From positions 62,001 through 126,000 of the forward strand of contig CANMIP010000001.1 in NCBI GenBank assembly GCA_947497945.1: a stretch of DNA of 64,000 bases, given 5' to 3'. The position numbers and the translations under genes were made by a program. The notes below the pieces were generated by a model, which was given only the letters and a program-made list of their open reading frames with translations, did no database searches and was not told the origin of the DNA. The DNA is from an uncultured Tropicimonas sp. Its GTDB lineage: Bacteria; Pseudomonadota; Alphaproteobacteria; Rhodobacterales; Rhodobacteraceae. Positions 15,619 through 24,801 of the stretch are shown piece by piece (positions within the stretch are counted from its first letter, which is position 1; each line of letters starts with the position of its first letter).

Positions 15619-15810
15619 TCAGCCGAACAGGCCCAGGACAAACTGCAATCCCTGCCGGATCAGCAGATCGACGAGGAAAAAGAAAATCGCAGTCAGCGTG
15701 GCCATTGCCAGCACCATGACCGTGGTCAGCAGGACCTCGCGGCGCGACGGCCACACGACCTTGCCGACCTCGGTGCGCACCTGCTGCATGAACTGAAGTG
15801 GGTTGGCCAT
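15619..15810 (-). CDS. secE: Preprotein translocase subunit SecE
   Basis: The small essential SecE subunit of the SecYEG channel, 63 residues with one transmembrane helix, the short form common outside enterics. The cytoplasmic amphipathic helix MANPLQFMQQVRTEVGKVVWPSRREV carries the conserved W-P-S-R signature near residues 20-23, and the membrane helix spans about residues 30-55. It is upstream of nusG on the same strand. The tRNA-Trp gene that often precedes secE was looked for and not seen. Confidence 0.95.
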   Translation of the reverse strand: MANPLQFMQQVRTEVGKVVWPSRREVLLTTVMVLAMATLTAIFFFLVDLLIRQGLQFVLGLFG

Positions 15811-16026
15811 TGGAATTCCCGCGTGTTTCGCTTGCCGTGTTCTGAAGGCGGCACATACTCGGCGCGAAGGCGGAATTCAAGATGCAAGCCGCATTCCGTT
15901 TCCGCCACGGTCACATTTCACCTTGGCCAGATCGAGCTCGGGTTCCGAAACGGAGATCCTGTCGCTAGTTCTGTGACGACTCGATCTCAACCCGGCCTTC
16001 GTGCCGCCGCGCCCATCGGAGGTATC

Positions 16027-16821
16027 ATGGAGAGCCTGTTCTTCATCCTTTCCAAGCTTGTCTGGGCCCTGCTCAGGCCTGAGACCTGGCTGCCGATCTG
16101 CCTGATTGCCATTGCCTTCATGATCAGACGCGGCGCGGTCACGGCCGCCTTTCGCCTCACGCTGGCGCTTCTCGTGTTCATTCTCGCAATCGGGACCCTT
16201 CCGATCGGCTCCTGGCTCTTGTCTCGCCTTGAAATACGCCATGCACCGAATCCTCCCCTGGAACAGGTCGACGGCATTATCGTTCTCGGCGGCGCGGAAC
16301 TGATCCAGATCCACGGGCAACCCCAACTCAACGGCGGTGCAGAACGATTTACCGAAGCCATGGTCCTGGCAAACCGCTTTCCCGGCGCAAAGGTCCTGTT
16401 CTCCGGTGGCAGCGGCTCGCTCAAGGACTTGGGAGCTGTTCCCGGCCACTCGGCCTATTCCGCCGAGCTTTTCTTTCTGGGTCAGGGACTGGCGCCGGAA
16501 CGCCTCCTGCTCGAGCCGGCATCCCGGAATACCGCTGAAAACGCGGCGTTCAGCCTCAAACATGTCGCCCCCGGAGCGGACGAACATTGGGTCCTCGTCA
16601 CCTCCGCCATGCACATGCCACGCGCCATGCGTTCCTTCGAACGCGCCGGATGGGAAGGCCTCACGGCCTGGCCGGTGGATTTCAACGGGCTGTCGAATGA
16701 TTTTGTCGGCTGGAGCTGGCGCGAGAATATTGCATGGAACCTCGTGGACAACCTCAGCTCTCTCAACCTGGCCGCCAAGGAATTCGTGGGACTGTTCGTA
16801 TATGGCCTGACCGGGCGCTGA
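16027..16821 (+). CDS. DUF218/YdcF-like membrane protein
   Basis: A 264-residue inner membrane protein with two N-terminal hydrophobic helices (about residues 8-30 and 35-62) followed by a DUF218 domain. Family motifs are VDGIIVLGGA, FSGGSGSLKDLG, the ASRNTAENAAFS loop and VTSAMHMPRAMRSFERAGW. Relatives include E. coli YdcF, which binds SAM, and ElyC, linked to undecaprenyl-carrier metabolism; the size and two-helix start favour an ElyC-like role, but this is inference. An upstream extension of the frame is non-conserved sequence. Confidence 0.88.
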   Translation: MESLFFILSKLVWALLRPETWLPICLIAIAFMIRRGAVTAAFRLTLALLVFILAIGTLPIGSWLLSRLEIRHAPNPPLEQVDGIIVLGGAELIQIHGQPQLNGGAERFTEAMVLANRFPGAKVLFSGGSGSLKDLGAVPGHSAYSAELFFLGQGLAPERLLLEPASRNTAENAAFSLKHVAPGADEHWVLVTSAMHMPRAMRSFERAGWEGLTAWPVDFNGLSNDFVGWSWRENIAWNLVDNLSSLNLAAKEFVGLFVYGLTGR

Positions 16822-16950
16822 TCCGGATCGGCGACGGTTTCCCGCACGAACCCGACACCCCGGCCACCTCAGACCAAGGCCGCTTTCCGCTTGCCCCAGC
16901 GATCCGAGCCGAATAGAGACGCCGGCTCTTCCACCATCGAGGGTTATCCC

Positions 16951-18204
16951 ATGTGCGCCTCCGTGCTCGCCATCGATTTCGGTACGTCGAACTCCGCTGC
17001 CGCCATGCTCGAAGCCGGCGCCGCACGCCGAATCCCCATCGAGACCGGGGCAGAGACCTTGCCCACGGCGGTCTTCTTCCCGGCGGGAACCGGCGCCATG
17101 CGCATCGGCTCGGAGGCTGGACAGGCGCTGATCGCCGGCGAGGAAGGGCGCTATATGCGCGCGCTGAAATCCATCCTCGGAACCACGCTGTTCCACGAAA
17201 CCCGCTGGATCGAGGGCAAGCGCCGCTCGCTGGCCGAGATCGTCACGGCCTTTCTGACCGTCGTGAAGCAACGTGCCGAGGCGGAGACGGGGCAGGTCTT
17301 CCGGCAGGTCCTCTCCGGCCGCCCGGTTCATTTCCACTCTTCCGACACCGAGCGCGACGCCCGTGCGGAAGCCGACCTGCGCGGCTGCTATGAAGCCGCG
17401 GGTTTCGAGGAGGTCCGCTTCCTCTTCGAGCCCGAAGCCGCCGCCCATGCGGCCGCACCGGAGGAGAACAGGGGGGCGCTCGGACTGATCCTCGACATCG
17501 GCGGCGGCACATCAGACTTCTCGCTCTTTCAGCGCAACGGCACGCGCACCGAGATCCTTGCGAGCCATGGCATTCGCCTCGGCGGCACCGATTTCGACCA
17601 GGAGATATCGATGGACCACGCCATGCCCCTGCTTGGCCACGGCGGACAACTCCGCCGCAGCTTTGGCGAGGGGTTGCTGCCGGTGCCCAATGCGATCTAT
17701 CGCGAGTTGTCGAACTGGGCCGGCATCCCTTTCCTCTATTCCCGCGAGACCGAACGTGCGGTCGAGGACCTGCTGCGCCACGCGGTCGAGCCGGAGAAAA
17801 TCGGCCGGTTGCAGGCGGTGATCACGGAGCATCTCGGCCACGAGATGGCGTTTTCCGTCGAGCGCGGCAAGATCGCGGCCAATGGAGAAGACGGCCCGGC
17901 GCGGATCGATCTGGGTTTCATCGAGCCTGCCCTCGCCGCCCGGATCACGCCGGGCTCGCTCAATGCCGCCCTCAGCGGCTTTCGGGAAAAGCTTCGAAAC
18001 GCGATCTTCGAGACATTTCTCCTGGCCGGGATCCCACCGGAGCGGGTCGGCTCCCTGGTGCTTGTCGGAGGGTCCAGCCTGATGCGGCTCGTCTCGGAGG
18101 AGTCGCGCACGATCTGTCCCGGCGCGACGCTCCGGCGCTCGGACGCCTTCACGGCCGTGGTCGACGGGCTGGCCCTCGCCAGTGCGGAGGCATTTTCCAC
18201 GTGA
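16951..18204 (+). CDS. Hsp70-like (YegD-type) ATPase
   Basis: A 417-residue actin/Hsp70-fold ATPase resembling E. coli YegD. The first phosphate loop is AIDFGTSNSAAAM at residues 7-19, the second phosphate motif is LILDIGGGTSDFSLF near 180-194, and the adenosine motif is LVLVGGSSLMRLV near 370-382. There is no DnaK-type substrate-binding domain, and dnaJ or grpE genes are not nearby. The start at MCASVLAIDFG is chosen on homology; the ribosome site is weak. It is followed by an RsmC-like gene on the same strand. Confidence 0.9.
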   Translation: MCASVLAIDFGTSNSAAAMLEAGAARRIPIETGAETLPTAVFFPAGTGAMRIGSEAGQALIAGEEGRYMRALKSILGTTLFHETRWIEGKRRSLAEIVTAFLTVVKQRAEAETGQVFRQVLSGRPVHFHSSDTERDARAEADLRGCYEAAGFEEVRFLFEPEAAAHAAAPEENRGALGLILDIGGGTSDFSLFQRNGTRTEILASHGIRLGGTDFDQEISMDHAMPLLGHGGQLRRSFGEGLLPVPNAIYRELSNWAGIPFLYSRETERAVEDLLRHAVEPEKIGRLQAVITEHLGHEMAFSVERGKIAANGEDGPARIDLGFIEPALAARITPGSLNAALSGFREKLRNAIFETFLLAGIPPERVGSLVLVGGSSLMRLVSEESRTICPGATLRRSDAFTAVVDGLALASAEAFST

Positions 18205-18237
18205 CCCAGGCGCCCGAAGCGACTACACGGCCAATCC

Positions 18238-19248
18238 ATGTCCGATAGCCGCCTGACATTCGCGCTCAAATCCGGCGCCCTCCACCTGCCGCAGACCGGC
18301 CTGATCGCCGTCTTCCGTCCCCGCGCGGGAGCGGATCTTTCGGCTTTGCCGCGCGAGCGGGTCGAGATTGTGCAAGGCAACCGCGCAGATCACGACGCCT
18401 GGGCGCGGCAGGGCTATCGCACCGATGTCGCGGCGCCCGAGGATTTCGCGACCGCCCTTGTCCTGCTGCCGCGCGCCAAGGCCGAAGCGAAAGCGCTGAT
18501 CGCCACCGCCTGCGCCAATGGTGGCAGCGTCATCGTCGACGGACAGAAAACCGACGGGATCGATTCGATCCTGCGCGAGATTCGCAAGCGTGCCGAGACC
18601 TCGGCCCCCGTCGCCAAGGCACATGGCAAGATATTCCAGTTCCAGGCCAGTCCCGGCTGTTTCGGAGACTGGGCGTTGCCACCGGTGACGCGACTTGAAA
18701 GCGGCTGGATCACGGCGCCGGGCATGTTCTCGGCCGACGGACCGGACCCGGCCTCCATTGCGCTGGCAAAGGCGCTTCCGGCAAAGATGCCCGGCCGCGT
18801 GGCCGATCTCGGCGCCGGCTGGGGCTACCTTGCGTTTCACGCTCTGGAGCGCAAGGGCGTGACCGAATGCGTCCTGGTCGAGGCCGAACATGCCGCGCTG
18901 GAAGCCGCGCGGCAGAACCTGCATGGCGGACGGGCGCGTTTTCTCTGGGAGGACGCGACGGCCTGGAACGCGCCGGACCCGTTCGACCATATCGTCATGA
19001 ACCCGCCCTTCCACACCACCCGTGCCGCCGACCCCGCGCTCGGGGCCGCCTTCATCGCGGCCGCGGCGCGGAATCTCGCGCCGCATGGCACGCTCTGGAT
19101 GGTGGCGAACAGACATCTCCCCTACGAAGCACCGCTGGCTGCGGCCTTCCTCGAGATCCGAGAGCTCGCCAGCCCGCCCGGCTTCAAGATCCTCGCCGCC
19201 CGAAAGCCGCGGGGGCAATCCGCCGCGCGCCGGCAGCGCCGAGTCTGA
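18238..19248 (+). CDS. RsmC-like class I methyltransferase
   Basis: A 336-residue SAM-dependent methyltransferase of the RsmC/RlmG type, which methylate guanine N2 in rRNA. The N-terminal half (about residues 1-165) looks like the degenerate substrate-recognition copy of the fold, and the C-terminal half carries the SAM motif VADLGAGWGYLA near residues 188-199 and the catalytic NPPF motif (HIVMNPPFH) near residue 250. An RsmC (16S G1207) role is plausible; the exact target base is inferred. The gene starts 33 nt after the Hsp70-like gene. Confidence 0.88.
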   Translation: MSDSRLTFALKSGALHLPQTGLIAVFRPRAGADLSALPRERVEIVQGNRADHDAWARQGYRTDVAAPEDFATALVLLPRAKAEAKALIATACANGGSVIVDGQKTDGIDSILREIRKRAETSAPVAKAHGKIFQFQASPGCFGDWALPPVTRLESGWITAPGMFSADGPDPASIALAKALPAKMPGRVADLGAGWGYLAFHALERKGVTECVLVEAEHAALEAARQNLHGGRARFLWEDATAWNAPDPFDHIVMNPPFHTTRAADPALGAAFIAAAARNLAPHGTLWMVANRHLPYEAPLAAAFLEIRELASPPGFKILAARKPRGQSAARRQRRV

Positions 19249-19287
19249 GCTAACATCCCCGTCACGTCACATCGACAGGATCCAATC

Positions 19288-20106
19288 ATGACATTCTCCA
19301 TCCGAGGCAAGACAGCCATCGTCACCGGCGCCGCCCATGGGGTCGGGCTGGCCATCGCCCGTCATTTCCTGGATCAGGGCGCGAACGTCATGTTCGCCGA
19401 TATGGATGAGCAGCGCCTCTGCGACGAGCTCGGCGCCAGGAAGGGCGATGACAGCAAGGGCAATGCCCGCGCCTTCGCCGGCGACCTGCGCGAACGGCTG
19501 ACCATCGCAAACCTGCTCTCGGCAACGCTGGACAGCTTCGAGCGGGTCGATATCCTCGTCAATGCCTGCCGCCAGATGGTCGCCTCGGATCCGCTGGACC
19601 CCGATAGCGACGCGGTCGGCATATTGCTCGAGCAGAACCTCATGACCGCGCTGCGCCTGAGCCAGACCGTTGCCAAGCGGATGATCAAGCAGGCCGAAGA
19701 CGCGGAGCCGGACGAGGTGCACGCCATCGGCTCGATCATCAACCTGTCCTCCATTGCGGCCCGGCGAACCCACCCGGAACTGCTCGGCTATTCAGTCTCC
19801 ACCGCGGCGCTCGACCAGATGACCCGCTCGCTCGCTGTGGCGCTTGCGCCCTACCGGATCCGGGTCAACGGGGTGTCCTTCGGATCGGTGTTGTCCTCGA
19901 GCCTGATGGACGCGCTGAAACAGAATGCCGATTACCGCGCCGATATCCGCGAGCACACGCCGATGAACCGCATCGCCAAGCCGAGCGAAGTCGCCGAGGC
20001 GGCACAGTTCCTCGCCTCGGATGCCGCCGCCTTCATGACCGGGCAGATCATCACCGTCGATGGCGGGCGCACCCTGCTTGATCCGGTGACAGCGCCGGCC
20101 CACTAG
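19288..20106 (+). CDS. SDR family oxidoreductase
   Basis: A 272-residue short-chain dehydrogenase/reductase with a Rossmann fold. The cofactor motif is TGAAHGVGLAIA (TGxxxGxG) near residues 12-23, and the catalytic Ser and Tyr lie in INLSSIAARRTHPELLGYSVS; the usual YxxxK Lys position reads YSVSTAALD, so the lysine appears absent. The C-terminal GQIITVDGGRTLLDP is typical. An AGGA ribosome site precedes the ATG. The substrate is unknown, and the missing Lys raises the possibility of altered or lost activity. Confidence 0.88.
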   Translation: MTFSIRGKTAIVTGAAHGVGLAIARHFLDQGANVMFADMDEQRLCDELGARKGDDSKGNARAFAGDLRERLTIANLLSATLDSFERVDILVNACRQMVASDPLDPDSDAVGILLEQNLMTALRLSQTVAKRMIKQAEDAEPDEVHAIGSIINLSSIAARRTHPELLGYSVSTAALDQMTRSLAVALAPYRIRVNGVSFGSVLSSSLMDALKQNADYRADIREHTPMNRIAKPSEVAEAAQFLASDAAAFMTGQIITVDGGRTLLDPVTAPAH

Positions 20107-20128
20107 CTTCTCAGCGCAGGGGGCATCG

Positions 20129-20530
20129 TCAGTTCAACGGGTACTTCGCGTCGCAATACTCGATTTTTGGCTTTGCTTCGCGCGCCAGTCTTTCCCGGGT
20201 CCGTTTCAGCTCGGCCAGCTTGCGCCGCTCCACATCCATGTCGATCGTGACCGGAACGTTGCGATACCGCGTCTCCGGCACCGTGCAGTAATTCCAGCCA
20301 TAGCCGACGCGAGAGCTACGGTAGCCGCGGCTGCCGAGGCACAAATCGACTCGAGACGAGGTATAAGCCTCGCGGCGGACACCATAGCCGCGTTCGAGAT
20401 TGGCTTCCGTCTGCACGATGAGGCCGTTGACGACGGAGAGGTCCCGCGCGGCGGATTTGATGCAGGTCTCGCGTGGCGTGGCACAACCGGCCAGGGCCGG
20501 AAGCAGAATCAGGAGAATCATCCGTTTCAT
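20129..20530 (-). CDS. Putative lipoprotein, Rhodobacterales-type
   Basis: A 133-residue small exported protein. The signal sequence MKRMILLILLPALAGC ends in a clear lipobox (LAGC, Cys16). The mature part has several cysteines (CIKSAARDL, DLCLGSRGY, YGWNYCTVPE, EYCDAKYPLN) and many Arg and Tyr residues. The layout, beginning CATPRETCI, resembles a family I recall from Rhodobacterales with no established function. It is divergent from hemF. Confidence 0.75.
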   Translation of the reverse strand: MKRMILLILLPALAGCATPRETCIKSAARDLSVVNGLIVQTEANLERGYGVRREAYTSSRVDLCLGSRGYRSSRVGYGWNYCTVPETRYRNVPVTIDMDVERRKLAELKRTRERLAREAKPKIEYCDAKYPLN

Positions 20531-20644
20531 ATCAACACCCTACCCTGTCTGTCCGCCAAGGCAATCGCGCCGCCATTTTCCGGGACTGGCCCGGGCGCGG
20601 CAAAACTGCTAGCGCTTGTGGCTCGACAGGGGGGAGAGGAAGAA

Positions 20645-21535
20645 ATGACCCAGCCCATGCAACAGCAGAAGACCCGCGCTTCGCAATGGTTCCGGGAGCT
20701 GCGCGACCGGATCGTCGCCGCTTTCGAGGCACTGGAAGACAGCCAGCAGACGGGTCCGTTCGCACAGATGCCTGCCGGCCGGTTCGAGCTTCGCGAGACC
20801 AAGCGGGCAGCACCCGATGGCGGGGATGCCGGCGGCGGACTGATGAGCGTGATGCGCGGCGGACGGGTCTTCGAGAAGGTCGGGGTCAATGTCTCCACCG
20901 TGCATGGCACGCTGGGCGAGGCGGCGCAAAAGGCGATGGCGGCGCGCGGCGTACCCGGGATAGAGGCAGACCCGCGTTTTTGGGCCTCCGGCATCAGCCT
21001 AGTCGCCCATATGCAAAATCCACATACGCCCGCCGTCCACATGAACACGCGGATGTTCTGGACGCCCGGCGCCTGGTGGTTCGGCGGCGGCGCCGATCTA
21101 AACCCCTGCCTGGAAAATGACGCCGACACGGCCGCCTTCCACGCAGCCCTCAGGGCCGCCTGCGACGCGCATGACCCCGCCTATTACGAACGTTTCAAGG
21201 CCTGGGCGGACGAGTATTTCTTCATCCCGCATCGGAACCGGGCGCGCGGCGTCGGCGGGATCTTCTATGACGACCTGAACACCGGCGACTGGGAAGCGGA
21301 TTTCGCCTTCACCAGAGCCATCGGCGAAGCCTTCCTTCCGGCCTTCGTTCCGGTGACCGAGGCACGGCGCGACACCACCTGGAACGAGGCCGACAAGGAC
21401 GCACAGCTCGTCCATCGCGGCCTCTATGCCGAATACAACCTCGTCTATGACCGCGGCACGAAGTTCGGCCTGGCCACGGGCCACGACCCGGAAGCGGTCC
21501 TCATGTCCCTGCCGCCGCTGGCGAAATGGATCTGA
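20645..21535 (+). CDS. hemF: Oxygen-dependent coproporphyrinogen III oxidase
   Basis: HemF decarboxylates coproporphyrinogen III to protoporphyrinogen IX using O2 in haem synthesis. The 296-residue protein starts MTQPMQQQKTRASQW at 20645, behind a GGGGAGAGG-type ribosome site. Conserved segments include HMNTRMFWTPGAWWFGGGAD, YYERFKAWADEYFFIPHRNR followed by GGIFYDDLN, and YNLVYDRGTKFGL near the C-terminus. hemE and hemC lie 1-2 kb downstream, so this is a haem-gene neighbourhood although not one operon. Confidence 0.97.
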   Translation: MTQPMQQQKTRASQWFRELRDRIVAAFEALEDSQQTGPFAQMPAGRFELRETKRAAPDGGDAGGGLMSVMRGGRVFEKVGVNVSTVHGTLGEAAQKAMAARGVPGIEADPRFWASGISLVAHMQNPHTPAVHMNTRMFWTPGAWWFGGGADLNPCLENDADTAAFHAALRAACDAHDPAYYERFKAWADEYFFIPHRNRARGVGGIFYDDLNTGDWEADFAFTRAIGEAFLPAFVPVTEARRDTTWNEADKDAQLVHRGLYAEYNLVYDRGTKFGLATGHDPEAVLMSLPPLAKWI

Positions 21536-21588
21536 GGCCGCAGAAAGCCAAGGCGACCTGAAGGTTTTCGTCCTAGCGTGACGAGTAA

Positions 21589-21610
21589 CAGGTCCGATTC
21601 ACCGGACCTG
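21589..21610. terminator. Perfect 8-bp hairpin between hemF and a minus-strand gene
   Basis: CAGGTCCG and CGGACCTG pair around a 6-nt loop. The hairpin lies in the convergent spacer after hemF and after the minus-strand gene at 21703-22260. No strong T-run follows on either strand (TTA on minus), so a terminator role is only suggested by position. Confidence 0.4.
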
Positions 21611-21702
21611 GACCGGCCATGGCACCAACGCGACATTGGAGTCGGAACTTCAGGCCATGCGGGCGCAGAGACAAGCACACAGCCTTGCCCCGCCCAACAC
21701 TC

Positions 21703-22260
21703 TCAGGGGCGGGCTGACGCCGTGAGCTGCGCCCTGCGCAGGGCGGCGAAACCATGCAGCCAGGACGCGAAATCCCGAGTAGCCTTGATCGGCTGGTCCG
21801 GAAAGATCGGGTGCCGCGCGGCGTCCTCGATCGCTTCGATCAGATCCAGCGCCGTGTCGAGATGTGCCTCGAGCGCGTCATCGGGCCGTGCGGTCAGCCC
21901 GGCCTGCCACGCGACATTTGCAAGGTTCCGACGGAATTCGGCGCCGTAGCTCTGCAGGCTCCGACGCATCTTGGCGTCCGTGCCCTCGGTCGAGAGCCCG
22001 GCGGCAAGTGCGTCGATTTCCCGGGGCGTGATGGCCCGGATGTCGTATTTCCGCGCCAGGCGCGCGCGGGTCTCCAGCCGGTCTTGTGCGGTCTTGCGAT
22101 GGGCCGGTCCGGCCTGCGCGACCTCGCCCATAGTCTTGAGCGGAACCGGATCCTGCGACCGGCGTCGCGCCGACGCCGCGCTGTGCAGCCCCGTTTGTCC
22201 AAGCGGCCTCTCAATCGAATACCGCTCCTGTGTCGTGCCGAATAAAACGCTCCTGTCCAT
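21703..22260 (-). CDS. Unrecognised 185-residue protein
   Basis: I do not recognise this protein. The start MDRSVLFGTTQERYS at 22260 is preferred over one 11 codons upstream because GGGGAGAG lies about eight bases before it. The N-terminal 70 residues are polar and probably disordered; from about residue 75 it looks helical, with RARLARKYDIRAITPREID and a Leu/Ala-rich C-terminal half (HLDTALDLIEAIEDAARHP). It has no signal peptide, membrane segment or cysteine. It lies between hemF and hemE, divided from hemE by about 130 nt on the same strand. Codon use matches a real gene. Confidence 0.7.
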   Translation of the reverse strand: MDRSVLFGTTQERYSIERPLGQTGLHSAASARRRSQDPVPLKTMGEVAQAGPAHRKTAQDRLETRARLARKYDIRAITPREIDALAAGLSTEGTDAKMRRSLQSYGAEFRRNLANVAWQAGLTARPDDALEAHLDTALDLIEAIEDAARHPIFPDQPIKATRDFASWLHGFAALRRAQLTASARP

Positions 22261-22393
22261 GATTTCATCTCTCCCCGACGAATACTCCCGCATTCATTGG
22301 AACCCAGCCTGCGCCCGCAGGCTTAATGAAAGGTTTACTCACGGAGGCGGTTTTTTCGGGAGAACCCCGAAAATGATCGATTTCGCGTCAGTT

Positions 22394-23422
22394 TCAGCCG
22401 TTTCGCACTGTTTCTATCATCAGGCGGACGTTTTCCGGGTCGGCATCCGGGGTGATTCCATGACCGAGATTGAAGATATGCGGGCCCTTGGAGAAGGCCT
22501 TGACGATGGCGCGGGTCTCCTCGACCAACGCCGCGCCGCCGGTGACCATGTGCGACGAGGCGAGATTGCCCTGCACGCAGCCATCGACCTGCACATGCTC
22601 CGCCGCCCATTGCGGCGACACCGAATTGTCCAGCGCCACGCAATCGGCGCCGGTCGCCCTGGCGAAGCCGACATATTTCTCGCCGGCCTCGCGCGGGAAG
22701 GCGATGATCGGCAGGTCCGGATGCCGCGCCTTCAGCTCGGAGATGATCCGTTTGGTCGGCTCCAGCGCGTATTTCTCGAAATCCGCGCCCTTGAGCGAAC
22801 CGGCCCAGCTGTCAAAGAGCTTAACCGTTTCGGCGCCGGCCTCGACCTGGGCCGAAAGATACTCGATCGTCGCTTCGGTCAGCCGCTCCAACAGCGCCTC
22901 GAAGAGCGGCCGGTTGCCATCCTTCAGCGCGTGGGCCGGGCCCTGGTCCGGTGTGCCGCGACCGGCGATCATGTAGGTCGCGACCGTCCAGGGGGCGCCG
23001 GCAAAGCCGATCAGCGCTGTGTCCGAGGGCAGTTCGCGCGAAAGGATGCGAACCGTCTCATAGACCGGCGCGAGGTGATCGTGGATATCGTCCTTGCCCT
23101 TGAGCTTGTCGAAATCGGCCTGTTCGGTGATCGTCGAAAGGCGCGGCCCTTCGCCGGTGACGAACCACAGGTCCGCGCCGAGCGCATCCGGGATCAGCAG
23201 GATATCGGCAAAGAGGATCGCGGCATCGAATCCATAGCGGCGGATCGGCTGCAGCGTGACCTCGGCGGCAAGCTCGGGGTTGTAGCAGAGCGAGAGGAAA
23301 TCACCGGCCTGGGCACGGGTTGCGCGATATTCCGGCAGGTAACGGCCGGCCTGGCGCATCATCCAGATCGGCGGCACGGGTTGCGTCTCTCCGGCCAGCG
23401 CCCGCAGCAGCTTCTTGGTCAT
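22394..23422 (-). CDS. hemE: Uroporphyrinogen decarboxylase
   Basis: HemE converts uroporphyrinogen III to coproporphyrinogen III in the cytoplasm. It is 342 residues, the family size. Signatures are [16 protein letters not shown] near residues 18-33, FSDI-type [25 protein letters not shown], and the C-terminal [15 protein letters not shown]. It is transcribed divergently from hemC with 105 nt between the starts, the arrangement typical of Rhodobacterales. Confidence 0.98.
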   Translation of the reverse strand: MTKKLLRALAGETQPVPPIWMMRQAGRYLPEYRATRAQAGDFLSLCYNPELAAEVTLQPIRRYGFDAAILFADILLIPDALGADLWFVTGEGPRLSTITEQADFDKLKGKDDIHDHLAPVYETVRILSRELPSDTALIGFAGAPWTVATYMIAGRGTPDQGPAHALKDGNRPLFEALLERLTEATIEYLSAQVEAGAETVKLFDSWAGSLKGADFEKYALEPTKRIISELKARHPDLPIIAFPREAGEKYVGFARATGADCVALDNSVSPQWAAEHVQVDGCVQGNLASSHMVTGGAALVEETRAIVKAFSKGPHIFNLGHGITPDADPENVRLMIETVRNG

Positions 23423-23527
23423 CTTCGGTCTCTCCCCTCGGCTTGCCCTGTTGGGTGCGGTCTTGGCGCGCGGAAGTCAAGCCGGCGGGTGTTGTCAGCG
23501 CGCGGGCCGGCATTTAAGCACGAGACC

Positions 23528-24484
23528 ATGACAGAACCGCTTCCCTCGCCCGCCTCGCCCTTCCGGATCGGAACCCGTGGCTCGCCGCTTGCGCTGGCGC
23601 AGGCCCATGAGACTCGCGCCCGCCTCGGCGCCGCCTTCACGTTGCCGCCGGAGGCCTTCGAGATCGTGGTGATCAAGACCACGGGCGATGACCGCACGCT
23701 GATCGATGCCGACCGGCCGCTCAAGGAGATCGGCAACAAGGGGCTGTTCACGCGCGAGATCGAGGACGCGCTGCTGGAGGGCGGGATCGACATCGCCGTG
23801 CATTCGATGAAGGACATGCCGGTCGAGCAGCCCGAGGGGCTTGTGCTCGACTGCTACTTGCCGCGCGAGGATGTCCGCGACGCCTTTGTCACCCTGGAGG
23901 GAACGTCGTTCGAGGGATTGCATGAAGGTGCGGTTGTCGGCACCTCGTCGCTGCGTCGGCGAGCGCAGCTTCTTTACCGGCGCCCGGATCTCAGGGTCGT
24001 GGAGTTTCGCGGCAACGTTCAAACGCGGATGCGCAAGCTGGGCGATGGCGTGGCCGAGGCGACGTTCCTTGCCTGTGCGGGGCTCAACCGTCTCGGGCTG
24101 GAAATCGCGCGTGTGCCGATTGCGCCGGAAGAGATGCTGCCGGCCGTCGCGCAGGGCGCCATCGGGATCGAACGCCGGGCGGATGACGTTCGCGCCGCTG
24201 CCATGCTGGAAGCCATCCATGACGGGCCGACCGGACAGCGGCTTGCGGCGGAGCGCGCGTTCCTTGCCGCGCTGGACGGCTCCTGCGAGACACCGATTGC
24301 CGGGCTTGCCACGCTGGAAGACGGAACGCTCTGGCTTCGCGGCGAGATCCTGCGCCCTGATGGGTCTGAATGCCTTGTCGATGACGCGCGCGCGCCGATC
24401 GAAGACGGCGCCGCGCTTGGTCGCGAGATGGCAGGGAAATTGCTGAAAGAGGCCGGACCGGGGTTCTTCGATTTCCGCGGGTGA
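23528..24484 (+). CDS. hemC: Hydroxymethylbilane synthase (porphobilinogen deaminase)
   Basis: HemC joins four porphobilinogen units into hydroxymethylbilane. The 318-residue protein begins MTEPLPSPASPFRIGTRGSP; the long upstream open stretch is antisense to hemE and not coding. Motifs are RIGTRGSPLALAQ near residues 13-25, VHSMKDMP, GTSSLRRRAQLL, and LDGSCETPIAGLA, which carries the cysteine that binds the dipyrromethane cofactor. It is divergent from hemE, so the short spacer must hold both promoters; no FNR-type site was seen there. Confidence 0.97.
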   Translation: MTEPLPSPASPFRIGTRGSPLALAQAHETRARLGAAFTLPPEAFEIVVIKTTGDDRTLIDADRPLKEIGNKGLFTREIEDALLEGGIDIAVHSMKDMPVEQPEGLVLDCYLPREDVRDAFVTLEGTSFEGLHEGAVVGTSSLRRRAQLLYRRPDLRVVEFRGNVQTRMRKLGDGVAEATFLACAGLNRLGLEIARVPIAPEEMLPAVAQGAIGIERRADDVRAAAMLEAIHDGPTGQRLAAERAFLAALDGSCETPIAGLATLEDGTLWLRGEILRPDGSECLVDDARAPIEDGAALGREMAGKLLKEAGPGFFDFRG

Positions 24485-24801
24485 TCTGGCGGGTATGCGT
24501 TATAGCGATGCCGTCGGAGTGAGCCGGTAGCGGACGTTGGAGTTGAACGCGATTGGCACGGAAACAAGGCGAAGCCGCCGTGCCAGCGCCTGCCCGTTCC
24601 GGCGGGCTGGCGCTTTGTCACCCGCACGCAACGGCTAGACCTTCTTCGAGTTTGGCCGAGATAAAGCGCAGACTCCGGACATTGCAGCGCCATCCGACGG
24701 GCAGGCGCTGGCACGGCTTGCGTTGCATCCGCCGCAAAGGTCCGCTCCGTCCGCAAACTTCATATTCCGTCTGCGGACAAACCTGGGGCGATTGCCACTT
24801 G
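24485..24801. repeat. 317-nt convergent spacer with a 20-bp perfect inverted repeat
   Basis: This spacer separates the convergent stops of hemC and the GlcD-like gene. Arm A (24578-24597) is the exact reverse complement of arm C (24697-24716), 20 of 20 bases, with 99 nt between. Arm A also overlaps a local hairpin: AGCGCC-T-GCCCG at 24585-24596 pairs with CGGGC-T-GGCGCT just downstream, followed by TTTGT, which could terminate hemC. So A can pair with either the near copy or C. A further 7-bp inverted repeat (GTCCGCA/TGCGGAC) lies near 24750-24780. No gene was found. Confidence 0.75.
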
